Notes: generated from the letters alone by a model not told the origin. Positions 9,243 to 17,983 are shown, numbered from the stretch's first letter. The stretch: DNA of 64,000 bases from an uncultured Gemmatimonadota bacterium (GCA_946480295.1 CAMLIT010000004.1:1-64000); one strand, 5' to 3'. Numbers and translations are program-made.

Positions 9243-10396
9243 GGGCGGCTGCGCTGCTCGCTGCGACCGTGGCCGCCCCCCTCGCCGCCCAGGCCCCGCA
9301 CCGCGCCCGCACCCCTGACCCCTGGTCCCTCCGCATGGCCGAATCGGTCGTGCGCCGCAACCCGGTCGTGTCGGAGAAGTGGGACTACACCACCGGCTTC
9401 GTCCTCCTCGGCATCGAGCGCGTCGCCGACCGCACGCATGATCCGCGGCTGCACGCCTACGTGAAGGAGAACATCGACCACTTCGTCCAGCCCGATGGCA
9501 CCATCCGCGGCTACCGCCAGGACGAGCTGAGTCTCGACCGCATCCTCACCGGCCGCCTCTTCTTCCCGCTCTACGCGCGCACCCACGACCCGCGGTATCG
9601 TCAGGCGGCGGACCTGCTCCGCGACCAGCTCCGCAGGCAGCCGCGCACCGCCGAGGGCGGCTTCTGGCACAAGAAGATCTACCCGCAGCAGATGTGGCTC
9701 GACGGCCTGTACATGGCCGAGCCCTTCTACGCCGAGTACGCGCGCACCTTCGGCGACACCGCGGCCTTCCGCGACGTCGCCCTCCAGTTCTTCCTCGCCG
9801 AGCGCCACACGCGCGACGCGAGCACGGGCCTCCTCTACCATGGCTGGGACGCCACGCACACGCAGGCGTGGGCCGACAGCACCACGGGGCAGTCGCGCAA
9901 CTTCTGGGGACGCGCGATGGGCTGGTACCTCATGGGCCTCGTCGACGTCCTCGACTACCTCCCAGCGACGGACCCCGACCGGCCGAAGCTCGTGCGCGTG
10001 TTCCAGCAGACGGCCGATGCCGTCGCCCACGTCCAGGATCCGGCGAGTGGCCTCTGGTACCAGGTGCTCGACCAGCCGAGCCGCAGCGGGAACTACCTCG
10101 AGGCGTCCGCGTCGGCGATGTTCGCCTACGCCTTCGCCAAGGGTGCGCGGAAGGGCTACCTCGCGCCGTCCTTTCGTCAGGCGGCGTCGCGCGCCTTCGA
10201 CGGCCTCGTCGCGCACCTCGTGACCGTGCACCCCGACGGCCTCGTCTCGCTCAACGGCATCTGCAAGGTCGCGGGGCTCGGCGGCCATCCCTACCGCGAC
10301 GGGTCGTACGACTACTACGTCCACGAGCCGATCGTCAGCGACGACTACAAGGGCGTGGGCGCCATCATCCTCGCCGCCGAGGAGCTCGGGCGATGA
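9236..10396 (+). CDS. GH105 unsaturated galacturonyl/rhamnogalacturonyl hydrolase
   Basis: A protein of 386 residues (from ATG 9236) predicted to remove the 4,5-unsaturated uronate from pectin lyase products, giving the substrate of KduI. Family blocks are SEKWDYTTGFVLLGIE, WHKKIYPQQMWLDGLYM, NFWGRAMGWYLMGLVD and YYVHEPIVSDDYKGVGA. From this start the N-terminus is an ideal signal peptide (TRAAALLAATVAAPLAAQA). An earlier in-frame ATG at 9104 overlapping the GH28 stop would give 430 residues, but the extra 44 are encoded by a palindromic repeat and would mask the signal peptide. The stop overlaps kduD (ATGA). Confidence 0.9.
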   Translation: MTRAAALLAATVAAPLAAQAPHRARTPDPWSLRMAESVVRRNPVVSEKWDYTTGFVLLGIERVADRTHDPRLHAYVKENIDHFVQPDGTIRGYRQDELSLDRILTGRLFFPLYARTHDPRYRQAADLLRDQLRRQPRTAEGGFWHKKIYPQQMWLDGLYMAEPFYAEYARTFGDTAAFRDVALQFFLAERHTRDASTGLLYHGWDATHTQAWADSTTGQSRNFWGRAMGWYLMGLVDVLDYLPATDPDRPKLVRVFQQTADAVAHVQDPASGLWYQVLDQPSRSGNYLEASASAMFAYAFAKGARKGYLAPSFRQAASRAFDGLVAHLVTVHPDGLVSLNGICKVAGLGGHPYRDGSYDYYVHEPIVSDDYKGVGAIILAAEELGR

Positions 10397-11157
10397 ACGC
10401 CGATCTCTTCTCCCTCGCCGGCAAGCGCGCCGTCGTCACCGGCGCGAGCCGCGGCCTCGGCCGCGCGATGGCCGTCGCCCTGGCCGACGCCGGCGCCGAC
10501 GTCGTCTGCGCGAGCTCGCGACGGGGCGGCACCGACGCGACCGTCGCCGCCATTCGCGCGCTCGGCCGGGAGGCCTGGCAGGTCGAGGCGGACCTCGGCG
10601 ATCGCGACGCGGTGCTGCGCATGGCCGACGAGGCCGAGCGGCTCGCCGGCCGCGTGGACATCCTCGTCAACAACGGCGGCACCATCCGCCGCTTCCCCGC
10701 CACCGAGTATCCCCTCGCCGAGTGGGACGCCGTGCTGCGGACGAACCTCGACTCCGTGTTCCTGCTGTCGCAGCGGCTCGGCAAGGGCATGGTGCAGCGC
10801 GGGGCGGGGAAGATCGTGAACGTCGCGTCGCTGCTCTCCTTCAGCGGCGGCATCACCGTGCCGGCGTACACGGCGAGCAAGCACGCCGTGGCGGGGCTGA
10901 CGAAGGCGCTCGCCAACGAGTGGGCGCGCTCCGGCGTGCAGGTGAACGCCATCGCGCCCGGCTACTTCGCGACCGACAACACCCAGCGCCTGCGCGAGGA
11001 TGCCACGCGCAACGCCGAGATCAGCGCCCGCATCCCCGCCGCGCGGTGGGGCCAGCCCGAGGACCTCGCCGGCGCCGTCGTCTTCCTCTCCTCGCGCGCC
11101 AGCGACTACGTCAACGGGCACGTGCTGGTGGTGGATGGGGGGTGGATGGCGAGGTGA
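10393..11157 (+). CDS. kduD: 2-dehydro-3-deoxy-D-gluconate 5-dehydrogenase KduD (SDR)
   Basis: A 254-residue short-chain dehydrogenase predicted to reduce 2,5-diketo-3-deoxygluconate to KDG with NAD(P)H. TGASRGLGRAM is the nucleotide-binding glycine motif, NNGG replaces the common NNAG, VASLLSFSGG holds the catalytic Ser and YTASKHAV the YxxxK pair. FSLAGKRAVVTG matches the usual KduD start. The ATG overlaps the GH105 stop by 4 bases. kduI follows after a 69-base gap, which fits the pathway. Confidence 0.88.
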   Translation: MNADLFSLAGKRAVVTGASRGLGRAMAVALADAGADVVCASSRRGGTDATVAAIRALGREAWQVEADLGDRDAVLRMADEAERLAGRVDILVNNGGTIRRFPATEYPLAEWDAVLRTNLDSVFLLSQRLGKGMVQRGAGKIVNVASLLSFSGGITVPAYTASKHAVAGLTKALANEWARSGVQVNAIAPGYFATDNTQRLREDATRNAEISARIPAARWGQPEDLAGAVVFLSSRASDYVNGHVLVVDGGWMAR

Positions 11158-11161
11158 AGAG

Positions 11162-11176
11162 CTGCGGACTGCGGAC
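11162..11176 (+). repeat. short 7-base tandem repeat after the kduD stop
   Basis: Two copies of TGCGGAC begin within 6 bases of the kduD stop. Further along, CCCACTA, GCACACT and GGCAACT (11204-11221) are loosely 7-periodic too. Weak taken alone; listed because similar 7-base arrays follow other stop codons in the window. Confidence 0.4.
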
Positions 11177-11226
11177 GGCGACTCCCCACTATTTCCTAAC
11201 CCACTAGCACACTGGCAACTGCTCCT

Positions 11227-12051
11227 ATGTTGTTTCTCCCCTCCCCCTCCGAGACCCGCCGCCTGACGACGGACGAGCTCCGCTCGGCGTTCCTCATGAC
11301 GGATCTCTTCCGGCCCGGCGCCGTCGAGCTGCGACACATCGACCTCGATCGCGTCGTCCTCGGCGGCGCCGTCCCGACCACGACACCGCTCCGCCTCGAC
11401 GCGCCGCCGGACATCCTCTCCGCCTACTTCTGCGAGCGCCGCGAGCTCGGCATCCTCAACATCGGCGCGCCGGGCGAGGTCACCGTGGACGGCCGCAAGT
11501 TCGCGATGGCCAACCGCGACGTCCTCTACGTCGGCCGCGGCAGCCGCGAGATCGTGCTCGCCAGCGCCGACGCGGCGCAGCCCGCGCGCTACTACCTCGT
11601 GAGCTATCCCGCGCACGTCGCCTGCCCCACGACGCACATGTCACGGCGCGAGGCGAACGTCACGGAGCTCGGCTCCGTCGAGCAGTCCAACCGGCGGCTC
11701 CTCTGCAAGTACGTGCACCCGGCCGGCATCCAGAGCGCGCAGCTCGTCATGGGCATCACCGAGCTGCAGTCGGGCAGCGTGTGGAACTCCATGCCCCCGC
11801 ACACCCACGCGCGCCGCACGGAGGTCTACCTGTATTTCGACCTCCCCGCCACCGACGTCGTCTTCCACCTCCTCGGCCAGCCGCAGGAGACGCGCAACCT
11901 CGTCGTGCGCGACGGGGAGGTCGCGCTCGCGCCCGGATGGTCCATCCACGCCGGCTGCGGCACCACCAACTACACCTTCTGCTGGGCCATGGGCGGCGAG
12001 AACCAGGAGTTCGCCGACATGCAGGCCGCCCCGATCGACACCCTCCGCTAG
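11227..12051 (+). CDS. kduI: 5-dehydro-4-deoxy-D-glucuronate isomerase KduI
   Basis: A 274-residue cupin-fold isomerase predicted to convert 5-keto-4-deoxyuronate, the product of GH105 and lyase action, into 2,5-diketo-3-deoxygluconate for KduD. All four zinc ligands of the E. coli enzyme appear with a constant offset of four: H192, H194, E199 (in PPHTHARRTEV) and H241 (WSIHAG). Also seen are RRELGILNIG, RDVLYVGRG and HLLGQPQETRN. No clear Shine-Dalgarno precedes the ATG; the N-terminus still aligns with family members from this start. Confidence 0.95.
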   Translation: MLFLPSPSETRRLTTDELRSAFLMTDLFRPGAVELRHIDLDRVVLGGAVPTTTPLRLDAPPDILSAYFCERRELGILNIGAPGEVTVDGRKFAMANRDVLYVGRGSREIVLASADAAQPARYYLVSYPAHVACPTTHMSRREANVTELGSVEQSNRRLLCKYVHPAGIQSAQLVMGITELQSGSVWNSMPPHTHARRTEVYLYFDLPATDVVFHLLGQPQETRNLVVRDGEVALAPGWSIHAGCGTTNYTFCWAMGGENQEFADMQAAPIDTLR

Positions 12052-12060
12052 GACGCTCTC

Positions 12061-12963
12061 ATGTCCCTCCTGCGTACCGCCACCCTCCTCGCCGCCATCG
12101 GCGCGGCGCTCTCGTTCGGCAACGCCGCGTCGGCCCAGGCGCCGGCGGAGATCCTTCTCTGGCCGTCGGGCGCCCCCGGCGCGCTCGGCACCGCGCCGGA
12201 AGACCAGCCGTCGATCACCCCCTTCCTCCCCCCGGCCGGGAAGGGCACCGGCGCCGCCGTCGTGGTCTTCCCCGGCGGCGGCTACCAGCACCTCGCCACG
12301 GAGAAGGAGGGTGTCACCGCCGCGCACTGGCTCAACGGCCTCGGCGTCGCCGCCTTCGTCGTGCGCTACCGCCTCGGCCCGCGCTACCACCATCCCGTCA
12401 TGCTCGAGGACGCCCAGCGCGCCGTCCGCACCGTGCGCGCCCGCGCCGCCGAGTGGCACCTCGATCCGAACCGCATCGCCGTCCTCGGCTTCTCCGCCGG
12501 CGGGCACATGGCGTCGACGATCGGCACGCACTTCGACGCCGGCGACTCGGCGAGCGCCGACCCGATCGAGCGCGTGAGCTCGCGCCCGGACCTCATGATC
12601 CTGCTCTACCCGGTGATCACGATGACCGACCCGTACGCCCACCGCGGCTCGCGCAGGAACCTGCTCGGCGAGAATCCCTCGCCGGAGCTCGTCCGGCTCA
12701 TGTCCAACGAATTGCAGGTCACGCCGCAGACCCCACCGACCTTCATCGCCGCGACCACCGACGACCGGACCGTGCCGATCGAGAACGCGCTCATGTTCTA
12801 CCAGGCGCTGCACGCGGCGAAGGTGCCCGTGGAGCTGCACATCTTCGAGCACGGGTCGCACGGCTTCGGCCTCGCGCCCGACGACCCGGTGCTCTCGAGC
12901 TGGACCACGCTCTGCGAGCGCTGGCTCCGGCGCCACGGCTGGCTCGACGCCGCCGCGCAGTGA
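12061..12963 (+). CDS. secreted alpha/beta-hydrolase esterase (acetylesterase-like)
   Basis: A 300-residue alpha/beta-hydrolase with a signal peptide ending near NAASAQA. VVVFPGGGYQHLA is the HGGG-like oxyanion segment, GFSAGGHMAS carries the nucleophile Ser, and HIFEHGSHGFGL the catalytic His. It resembles the acetylxylan esterase/BD-FAE-like proteins found in polysaccharide loci. Its position between kduI and the GH28-CE8 gene suggests it deacetylates pectin or associated xylan. Substrate is inference. Confidence 0.82.
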   Translation: MSLLRTATLLAAIGAALSFGNAASAQAPAEILLWPSGAPGALGTAPEDQPSITPFLPPAGKGTGAAVVVFPGGGYQHLATEKEGVTAAHWLNGLGVAAFVVRYRLGPRYHHPVMLEDAQRAVRTVRARAAEWHLDPNRIAVLGFSAGGHMASTIGTHFDAGDSASADPIERVSSRPDLMILLYPVITMTDPYAHRGSRRNLLGENPSPELVRLMSNELQVTPQTPPTFIAATTDDRTVPIENALMFYQALHAAKVPVELHIFEHGSHGFGLAPDDPVLSSWTTLCERWLRRHGWLDAAAQ

Positions 12964-12991
12964 CGCGGCGGCGCTCGATATCACTCTCCTG

Positions 12992-15424
12992 ATGACTCGC
13001 CTTTCCTCGACGCTCGCTCGCGCCGCGGCCCTCGCCTGCGCGGCGGCCTGCTTCGCCTCCGTCGCATCCGCCCAGGACACGCGGCACGTCACCGAGCCCA
13101 CCGTTCCTCCCGCCTGCACCACCCTCGCGGCCCGGCTCGTGCCCGTCGGCGACAGCACCCTCGCCGATGCCGACGAGCGGCGCCCCGACACGCGCCGCGT
13201 CCAGGACGCGATCGATCGGTGCGCGCGCGGCCGAGCCGTGGTCCTCGCCGCCGACGGAGAGCGGCGCGCCTTCCTCACCGGCCCCCTCCAGCTCCGTCCC
13301 GGCGTCACCCTCGTCGTCGGCGGCGGCGCGATCCTCTTCGGTTCGCGCGACCCGCGCGATTACGACCTCGCGCCCGGAAGCTGCGGCATCGTCAGCCCCA
13401 GGGGCCACGGCTGCAAGCCGCTCATCCTCGCCGAGCGGGCGCGCGGCTCCGGCGTCATGGGGCCCGGCACCATCGACGGACGCGGCTGGGCGAACCTCCT
13501 CGGCCGCGACATCTCCTGGTGGGGGCTCGCCGAGCAGGCGCGCGCCAGCTACAAGCTGAGCCAGAACTGCCCGCGGCTGCTCCAGGCGCTCCGCACCGAC
13601 GACTTCACGCTCTACCGCATCACCCTGCGCAACTCGCCGAACTTCCACGTCGTGTTCGACCGCGGCAACGGCTTCACCGCCTGGGGCGTCGTCATCCACA
13701 CGCCGAAGAACGCGCGCAACACCGATGGCATCGACCCGGCGAGCGCCAGCAACGTGACGATCACCCACAGCTTCATCTCGACGGGTGACGACGATGTCGC
13801 GATCAAGGCGGGGAGCACCGGGCCGGCGACGCACATGACGATCTCGCACGATCACTTCTACGCCGGCCACGGCATGTCCATCGGCAGCGAGACGAACGGC
13901 GGAGCGAGCGACATCCTCGTGCAGGACCTCTCGATCGACGGCGCCGACAACGGCCTGCGCATTAAGTCCAACTCGGCGCGCGGGGGGCTCGTGCACGACG
14001 TGCGCTACGAGGACGTCTGCATCCGCCGCACGAAGAACCCGATCTTCATGGACACGCACTACTCGGCCTCCGCCCGGACCGAGGGGAGCCTCGTGCCCGT
14101 CTTTCGCGACATCGCCTTCAAGGACGTGCGTGTCCTCGACCGCGGGACCGTCACGCTCGACGGCTACGATGCGGCGCGCCCGCTGCGGCTGGCGATGGAC
14201 AACGTCGTCTTCGACGAGCCGGCCTCCATCGCCGTGAAGGCGCGGCACGTGGACGTGCACGAGGGGCCCGGCCCGATGAACCTCCCGCTCGCGGGCGACG
14301 ACGTCCACGTCACCGGGTCCACCACCGAGACGGCGGGCCAGCAGTGCGCGGACAAGTTCGTGCCCGATCCGCGGACCGTCGCGGCGGCCGCGGTGGATCC
14401 GGCGAAGTACGCCGCCGTCGTCGACGCGCGCTACACCGGCGTGGACGGCGCGATCGTGAACGGCGCGCCGACCTTCCGCACCCTCGGCGCGGCCATCTCG
14501 CACCTGCCGCAGGGCGGCGTCGGCCGCGCGGTGATCTTCCTGCGCAACGGCCGCTATCACGAGAAGCTCGACATCGACCGTCCGTACCTCACCCTGCGCG
14601 GCGAGAGTCGCGACAGCACGATCATCACCTACGACGCGGCGGCGGGGGAGCCGGCGCCCGGGGGCGGCACGTATGGCACGCGCGGCAGCTACACCCTCCG
14701 TATCGTCGCGCCTGACTTCCGCGCCGAGAATCTCACGATCGAGAACGCGTTCGACTACCCCGCCAACGCGGCGAAGCCCGACTCCGATCCCACCAGGCTG
14801 CGCGGCTCGCAGGGGGTCGCGCTGCTCCTGGACATGGCCAGCGACCGCGCGACGTTCGTGAACGTGAAGATCACCGGCTACCAGGACACGCTCTTCCCCA
14901 ACGTCGGCCGCGCGTACTTCTACAAGTGCGAGATCTGGGGGAACGTCGACTTCATCTTCGGCGCCGGTCGCGCCGTGTTCGACGACTGCGACATCGTCTC
15001 GCGCGATCGCGGCAGCCGCACCAACAACGGCTACATCACCGCGCCGAGCACGCCGGCGTCGCAGCCCTACGGCTTCGTCTTCGTCCACAGCCGGTTGAAG
15101 AAGGAGCACCCCGGGATGGCGCCGAACTCCGTCGCCCTCGGCCGGCCGTGGCACCCGTACGGCAACCCGAACGTCAGCTCCAGCGCGGTGTTCATCGACT
15201 GCTGGATGGACGATCACATCGGCGCGAAGGGGTGGGATCGCATGTCGTCGACCGACTCCACCGGCGCGCGCACCTGGAACCTGCCGGAGAACGCGCGCTT
15301 CTTCGAGTACGGCACCACCGGTCCGGGCGCCGTGGCGAGCCCGGCGCGCCGCGTCCTCACCGCGGATCAGGCGAAGCGCTACGCCCCCGCCGCCGTGCTC
15401 GACGGCTGGGTGCCCGCGCACTGA
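12992..15424 (+). CDS. bifunctional GH28 polygalacturonase - CE8 pectin methylesterase
   Basis: An 810-residue secreted protein joining two pectin enzymes. After a signal peptide (ACAAACFASVASAQ), residues about 40-450 form a GH28 beta-helix with the catalytic set intact: DGIDPAS, GDDD at 265-268, GHG at 292-294 with H293, and RIK at 323-325. Residues about 475-805 form a CE8 domain with Q631-D632 (YQDTLFP), the nucleophile region D653 (GNVDFIFG) and R718 (LGRPW). It could demethylate homogalacturonan and cleave the freed stretch in one molecule. Last gene of the pectin operon. Confidence 0.93.
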   Translation: MTRLSSTLARAAALACAAACFASVASAQDTRHVTEPTVPPACTTLAARLVPVGDSTLADADERRPDTRRVQDAIDRCARGRAVVLAADGERRAFLTGPLQLRPGVTLVVGGGAILFGSRDPRDYDLAPGSCGIVSPRGHGCKPLILAERARGSGVMGPGTIDGRGWANLLGRDISWWGLAEQARASYKLSQNCPRLLQALRTDDFTLYRITLRNSPNFHVVFDRGNGFTAWGVVIHTPKNARNTDGIDPASASNVTITHSFISTGDDDVAIKAGSTGPATHMTISHDHFYAGHGMSIGSETNGGASDILVQDLSIDGADNGLRIKSNSARGGLVHDVRYEDVCIRRTKNPIFMDTHYSASARTEGSLVPVFRDIAFKDVRVLDRGTVTLDGYDAARPLRLAMDNVVFDEPASIAVKARHVDVHEGPGPMNLPLAGDDVHVTGSTTETAGQQCADKFVPDPRTVAAAAVDPAKYAAVVDARYTGVDGAIVNGAPTFRTLGAAISHLPQGGVGRAVIFLRNGRYHEKLDIDRPYLTLRGESRDSTIITYDAAAGEPAPGGGTYGTRGSYTLRIVAPDFRAENLTIENAFDYPANAAKPDSDPTRLRGSQGVALLLDMASDRATFVNVKITGYQDTLFPNVGRAYFYKCEIWGNVDFIFGAGRAVFDDCDIVSRDRGSRTNNGYITAPSTPASQPYGFVFVHSRLKKEHPGMAPNSVALGRPWHPYGNPNVSSSAVFIDCWMDDHIGAKGWDRMSSTDSTGARTWNLPENARFFEYGTTGPGAVASPARRVLTADQAKRYAPAAVLDGWVPAH

Positions 15425-15457
15425 GCGCGCGCCGACGCGGGTCACAGGGGTAGAAGA

Positions 15458-15497
15458 AGCGAGCGGCCTGTCGTCGAATCGACAGGCCGCTCGCTTT
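15458..15497 (+). terminator. strong hairpin ending the pectin operon
   Basis: Perfect 16-bp stem (15458-15473 with 15480-15495) around the 6-base loop TCGAAT, 33 bases after the GH28-CE8 stop. Only TT follows, so it may rely on the stem rather than a U-tract. Confidence 0.75.
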
Positions 15498-15615
15498 CCG
15501 GCACGCAAACCGCATTATTCGTGGGCGCGCTCGTGAGTCGGTGTCCGCGGGGCCGCGGCAACGCCGGCGAGCCACGGCCCTCGGCCGTTCGGCGCTGGCT
15601 GGCGGAGGTTGAATC

Positions 15616-16122
15616 ATGGACATCGTTAGGCGAGTCACCCCGGGGCTGCTCCTGTGCGCGGCGGCGTGCGGCGGCGGACCGGCGCCCCGCACGGGGCCCG
15701 CGATCGCGGGCACCACGACCGACTCCGCGTTCGGCGAGGTGTGGAGCGTCGACACGACCAGCCCCGCGAGCGTCGGGGCGGCCGCCAACGGGAGCCGCGT
15801 CATCCGCAACCGCGACTGGGCGGGCCAGGGCGCGACGCGCCTCGAGGACGTCCTCGTCGGCCGCGTCCCCGGCGTGCAGGTCCTCACGACGCCCCGCGGC
15901 TTCGCCGTGCAGATCCGCGGCGCGACGTCGATCCTCGGCAGCAACCAGCCGCTGTACATCGTGGACGGGGTCCCGTTCGACGCCAGCCAGGACGGACTCG
16001 TCGCGATCCCACCGTCGGACGTCGCGCGGATCGAGGTGCTGAAGGACGCCGCGTCCACCGCGCAGTACGGGGTGCGCGGCGGCAACGGCGTGGTGATCAT
16101 CACGACCAAGCGCGCGCCCTGA
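15616..16122 (+). CDS. small lipoprotein consisting only of a TonB-receptor plug domain
   Basis: A 168-residue protein starting with a lipoprotein signal (LLLCAAACGGG). Residues about 60-165 resemble the plug domain of SusC-type receptors: PGVQV, IRGATSILGSNQPLYIVDG, IEVLKDAASTAQYGVRGGNG and VIITTK. No beta-barrel follows; a stop and a terminator end the gene. GGAGG at 15604-15608 lies 7 bases before the ATG, which supports a real gene rather than a fragment. Function is unknown; it may act as a periplasmic partner of a TonB-dependent receptor, or be the conserved remnant of one. Confidence 0.8.
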   Translation: MDIVRRVTPGLLLCAAACGGGPAPRTGPAIAGTTTDSAFGEVWSVDTTSPASVGAAANGSRVIRNRDWAGQGATRLEDVLVGRVPGVQVLTTPRGFAVQIRGATSILGSNQPLYIVDGVPFDASQDGLVAIPPSDVARIEVLKDAASTAQYGVRGGNGVVIITTKRAP

Positions 16123-16147
16123 GCGCGCGAGCACGCTGAAACGAAGA

Positions 16148-16184
16148 CGGCCCACCGCGCCCCGACCACGGGCGCGGTGGGCCG
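16148..16184. terminator. bidirectional hairpin between convergent genes
   Basis: Perfect 15-bp stem (16148-16162 with 16170-16184), 7-base loop, between the plug lipoprotein (plus) and amt (minus). Serves either or both directions. Confidence 0.75.
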
Positions 16185-16191
16185 CCTCGTA

Positions 16192-17514
16192 TCACGCCGC
16201 GTCGAAGATCGGCTGGTCGCTCGCCGGCGACGGCAGCAGCACCCCCTCGCCGATGCGTCGTCCTGTGCCGGCGACGCTCCAGCCGTCGCCGTCCTCGTAC
16301 GCGTGCTCGCCGTGCTCGCTGAGGTCCACGCCCGCGATCTCGTCAGGCATCGGGATGCGCAGCGAGCCGACCGCGCGCAGCCGCGCGAGCACCAGCGCCG
16401 TGAGCGGCGCCGCGAGCGCGATCGTGCACGCCACCGCGAGCGCCTGCACCCCGAGCAGCCGCGGGTTGCCGTAGAGCAGGCCGTTCGCGCCCGCCGGGTT
16501 CACCGCCGTCGTCGCGAACACGCCGGTCAGGAGCGACCCGACGATCCCCGCCACGCCGTGGCAGGCGAAGACGTCGAGCGCGTCGTCGATGCGCGTGCGA
16601 TTGCGGAGCTGCATCGCCGCGTAGCTCGCGCCCGCGCCGAGCGCGCCGATGGCCAGCGCGGCCAGCGGCGTCACGTAGCCGGCGGCGGGAGTGATGGCCA
16701 CGAGGCCGACGACGGCGCCGGTGGCCGCGCCGACCGCCGTCGCCTGTCCCGTCCGCGTGAGGTCGATGAGGATCCACGTCACCAGCGCGGCCGCCGCCGC
16801 GGCGTGTGACGTCATCAGCGCGTTCGCCGCCACCCCGTCCGCCGCCAGCGCCGATCCGGCGTTGAAGCCGAGCCACCCGACCCAGAGCAGCCCCGCCCCC
16901 GCGAGCGTGAACATCACGTTGTGCGGCCGCAGCGCCGTGCGGCCGAAGTCGTGCCGCCGGCCGAGCATGATCGCCGCGACGAGCGCCGCGGTCCCCGCGC
17001 TCACGTGCACGACGGTGCCGCCGGCGAAGTCGAGCGCGCCGAGCTGGTGCAGCCACCCGTCCGTCCCCCACACCCAGTGCGCGAGCGGATCGTAGACGAG
17101 CGTCGTCCACAGCACCGCGAAGATCAGGTACGCATGGAACCGGATGCGCTCCACCATCGCGCCGGAGATGAGCGCGACGGTGATGCCGGCGAACATCGCC
17201 TGGAATCCGACGTAGGCGATGTGCGGGATCGTCGCCGCGTACGGCCCCGCGGCCGCGCCGACCCCGCTCAGCCCCAACCAGACGGGCTTGCCGATCAGCG
17301 TGCCCGGGCCGAACGAGAGCGTGTAGCCGGCCAGCACCCACTGGACGCCGACGATCGCCAGCGCCGCGATCGACATCATGAACGTGTTCAGCGCGGCTCG
17401 CGCCCGTACCAGCCCGCCGTAGAAGAGGGCGAGCCCCGGGACCATGAGGAGCACGAGCGCGGTGGAGATGAGCACCCAGGCGGTGTCGCCGGCGGAGATC
17501 TGCGGGGCGCTCAT
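16192..17514 (-). CDS. amt: ammonium transporter Amt
   Basis: A 440-residue ammonium channel with about 11 membrane helices. Visible are LMVPGLALFYGGLVRARAA in the first helices, DFAGGTVVHVSAGTAAL with the conserved Asp and pore His, and DVFACHGVAGIVGSLLTGVFA with the second pore His. The cytoplasmic tail MPDEIAGVDLSEHGEHAY is typical of Amt proteins controlled by PII. The ATG overlaps the glnK stop (ATGA), so PII and channel are coupled in one operon. Confidence 0.96.
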   Translation of the reverse strand: MSAPQISAGDTAWVLISTALVLLMVPGLALFYGGLVRARAALNTFMMSIAALAIVGVQWVLAGYTLSFGPGTLIGKPVWLGLSGVGAAAGPYAATIPHIAYVGFQAMFAGITVALISGAMVERIRFHAYLIFAVLWTTLVYDPLAHWVWGTDGWLHQLGALDFAGGTVVHVSAGTAALVAAIMLGRRHDFGRTALRPHNVMFTLAGAGLLWVGWLGFNAGSALAADGVAANALMTSHAAAAAALVTWILIDLTRTGQATAVGAATGAVVGLVAITPAAGYVTPLAALAIGALGAGASYAAMQLRNRTRIDDALDVFACHGVAGIVGSLLTGVFATTAVNPAGANGLLYGNPRLLGVQALAVACTIALAAPLTALVLARLRAVGSLRIPMPDEIAGVDLSEHGEHAYEDGDGWSVAGTGRRIGEGVLLPSPASDQPIFDAA

Positions 17515-17909
17515 GCCGCACTCTCCGTCTGCATCCGGGCGCGCGCCTGGACGTCGTCCGCCGTCACCGGCGTGAGGGCCGAGTTGTCCTCCTCGCCGGT
17601 GCGGATGCGGATCACCTGATCGAGCGGCTGGACGAAGATCTTGCCGTCGCCGACCTCGCCGGTCCGGGCGGACGAGAGGATCGCGTGGATGGTGGGCTCG
17701 ACGAAGGGTTCGGAGACGGCCATCTCGATCCGCACCTTGTCGCGGAACTCGAGGAGCACGGCAGTGCCGCGATAGTGCTCCACCACTTCGTGCTCACCGC
17801 CATGGCCGCTGACCCGGGAGATCGTCATCCCGGTCACGCCCACCCGGAAGAGCGCCTCCTTCACCGCCGTCAGCCGCTCTGGTCGCACCACCGTCACGAT
17901 CAGCTTCAT
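17511..17909 (-). CDS. glnK: nitrogen regulatory PII protein (GlnK/GlnB-like)
   Basis: A 132-residue PII signal protein, likely to sense ATP/ADP and 2-oxoglutarate and to gate the adjacent Amt. The start at 17909 (MKLIVTVVRPERL) matches the family; an upstream in-frame extension has no PII similarity. B-loop TGEVGDGKI (83-91) and C-loop RIRTGEED (101-108) are intact. In the T-loop, HYRGTAVLLEF keeps Tyr46 but has Val at position 51, the usual uridylylation Tyr. So UTase-type control through Tyr51 is not expected. The C-terminus is about 20 residues longer than E. coli GlnK. Confidence 0.93.
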   Translation of the reverse strand: MKLIVTVVRPERLTAVKEALFRVGVTGMTISRVSGHGGEHEVVEHYRGTAVLLEFRDKVRIEMAVSEPFVEPTIHAILSSARTGEVGDGKIFVQPLDQVIRIRTGEEDNSALTPVTADDVQARARMQTESAA

Positions 17910-17952
17910 CGAGCCATCCTCCGCCTGCGGGTGTGGGGGTCCTCTGCCGCAG

Positions 17953-17983
17953 ACGATAGGCCAGGCTTGACCAAGTGTCAAGC
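17953..17983 (-). promoter_or_regulatory. sigma70-type promoter of glnK-amt with overlapping palindrome
   Basis: On the minus strand, TTGACA (17981-17976) and TATCGT (17958-17953) are separated by 17 bases, about 45 bases before the glnK ATG. GCTTGAC-5 bases-GTCAAGC (17965-17983) is a perfect 7-bp inverted repeat covering the -35 box and part of the spacer, a position suited to a repressor. Confidence 0.6.
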
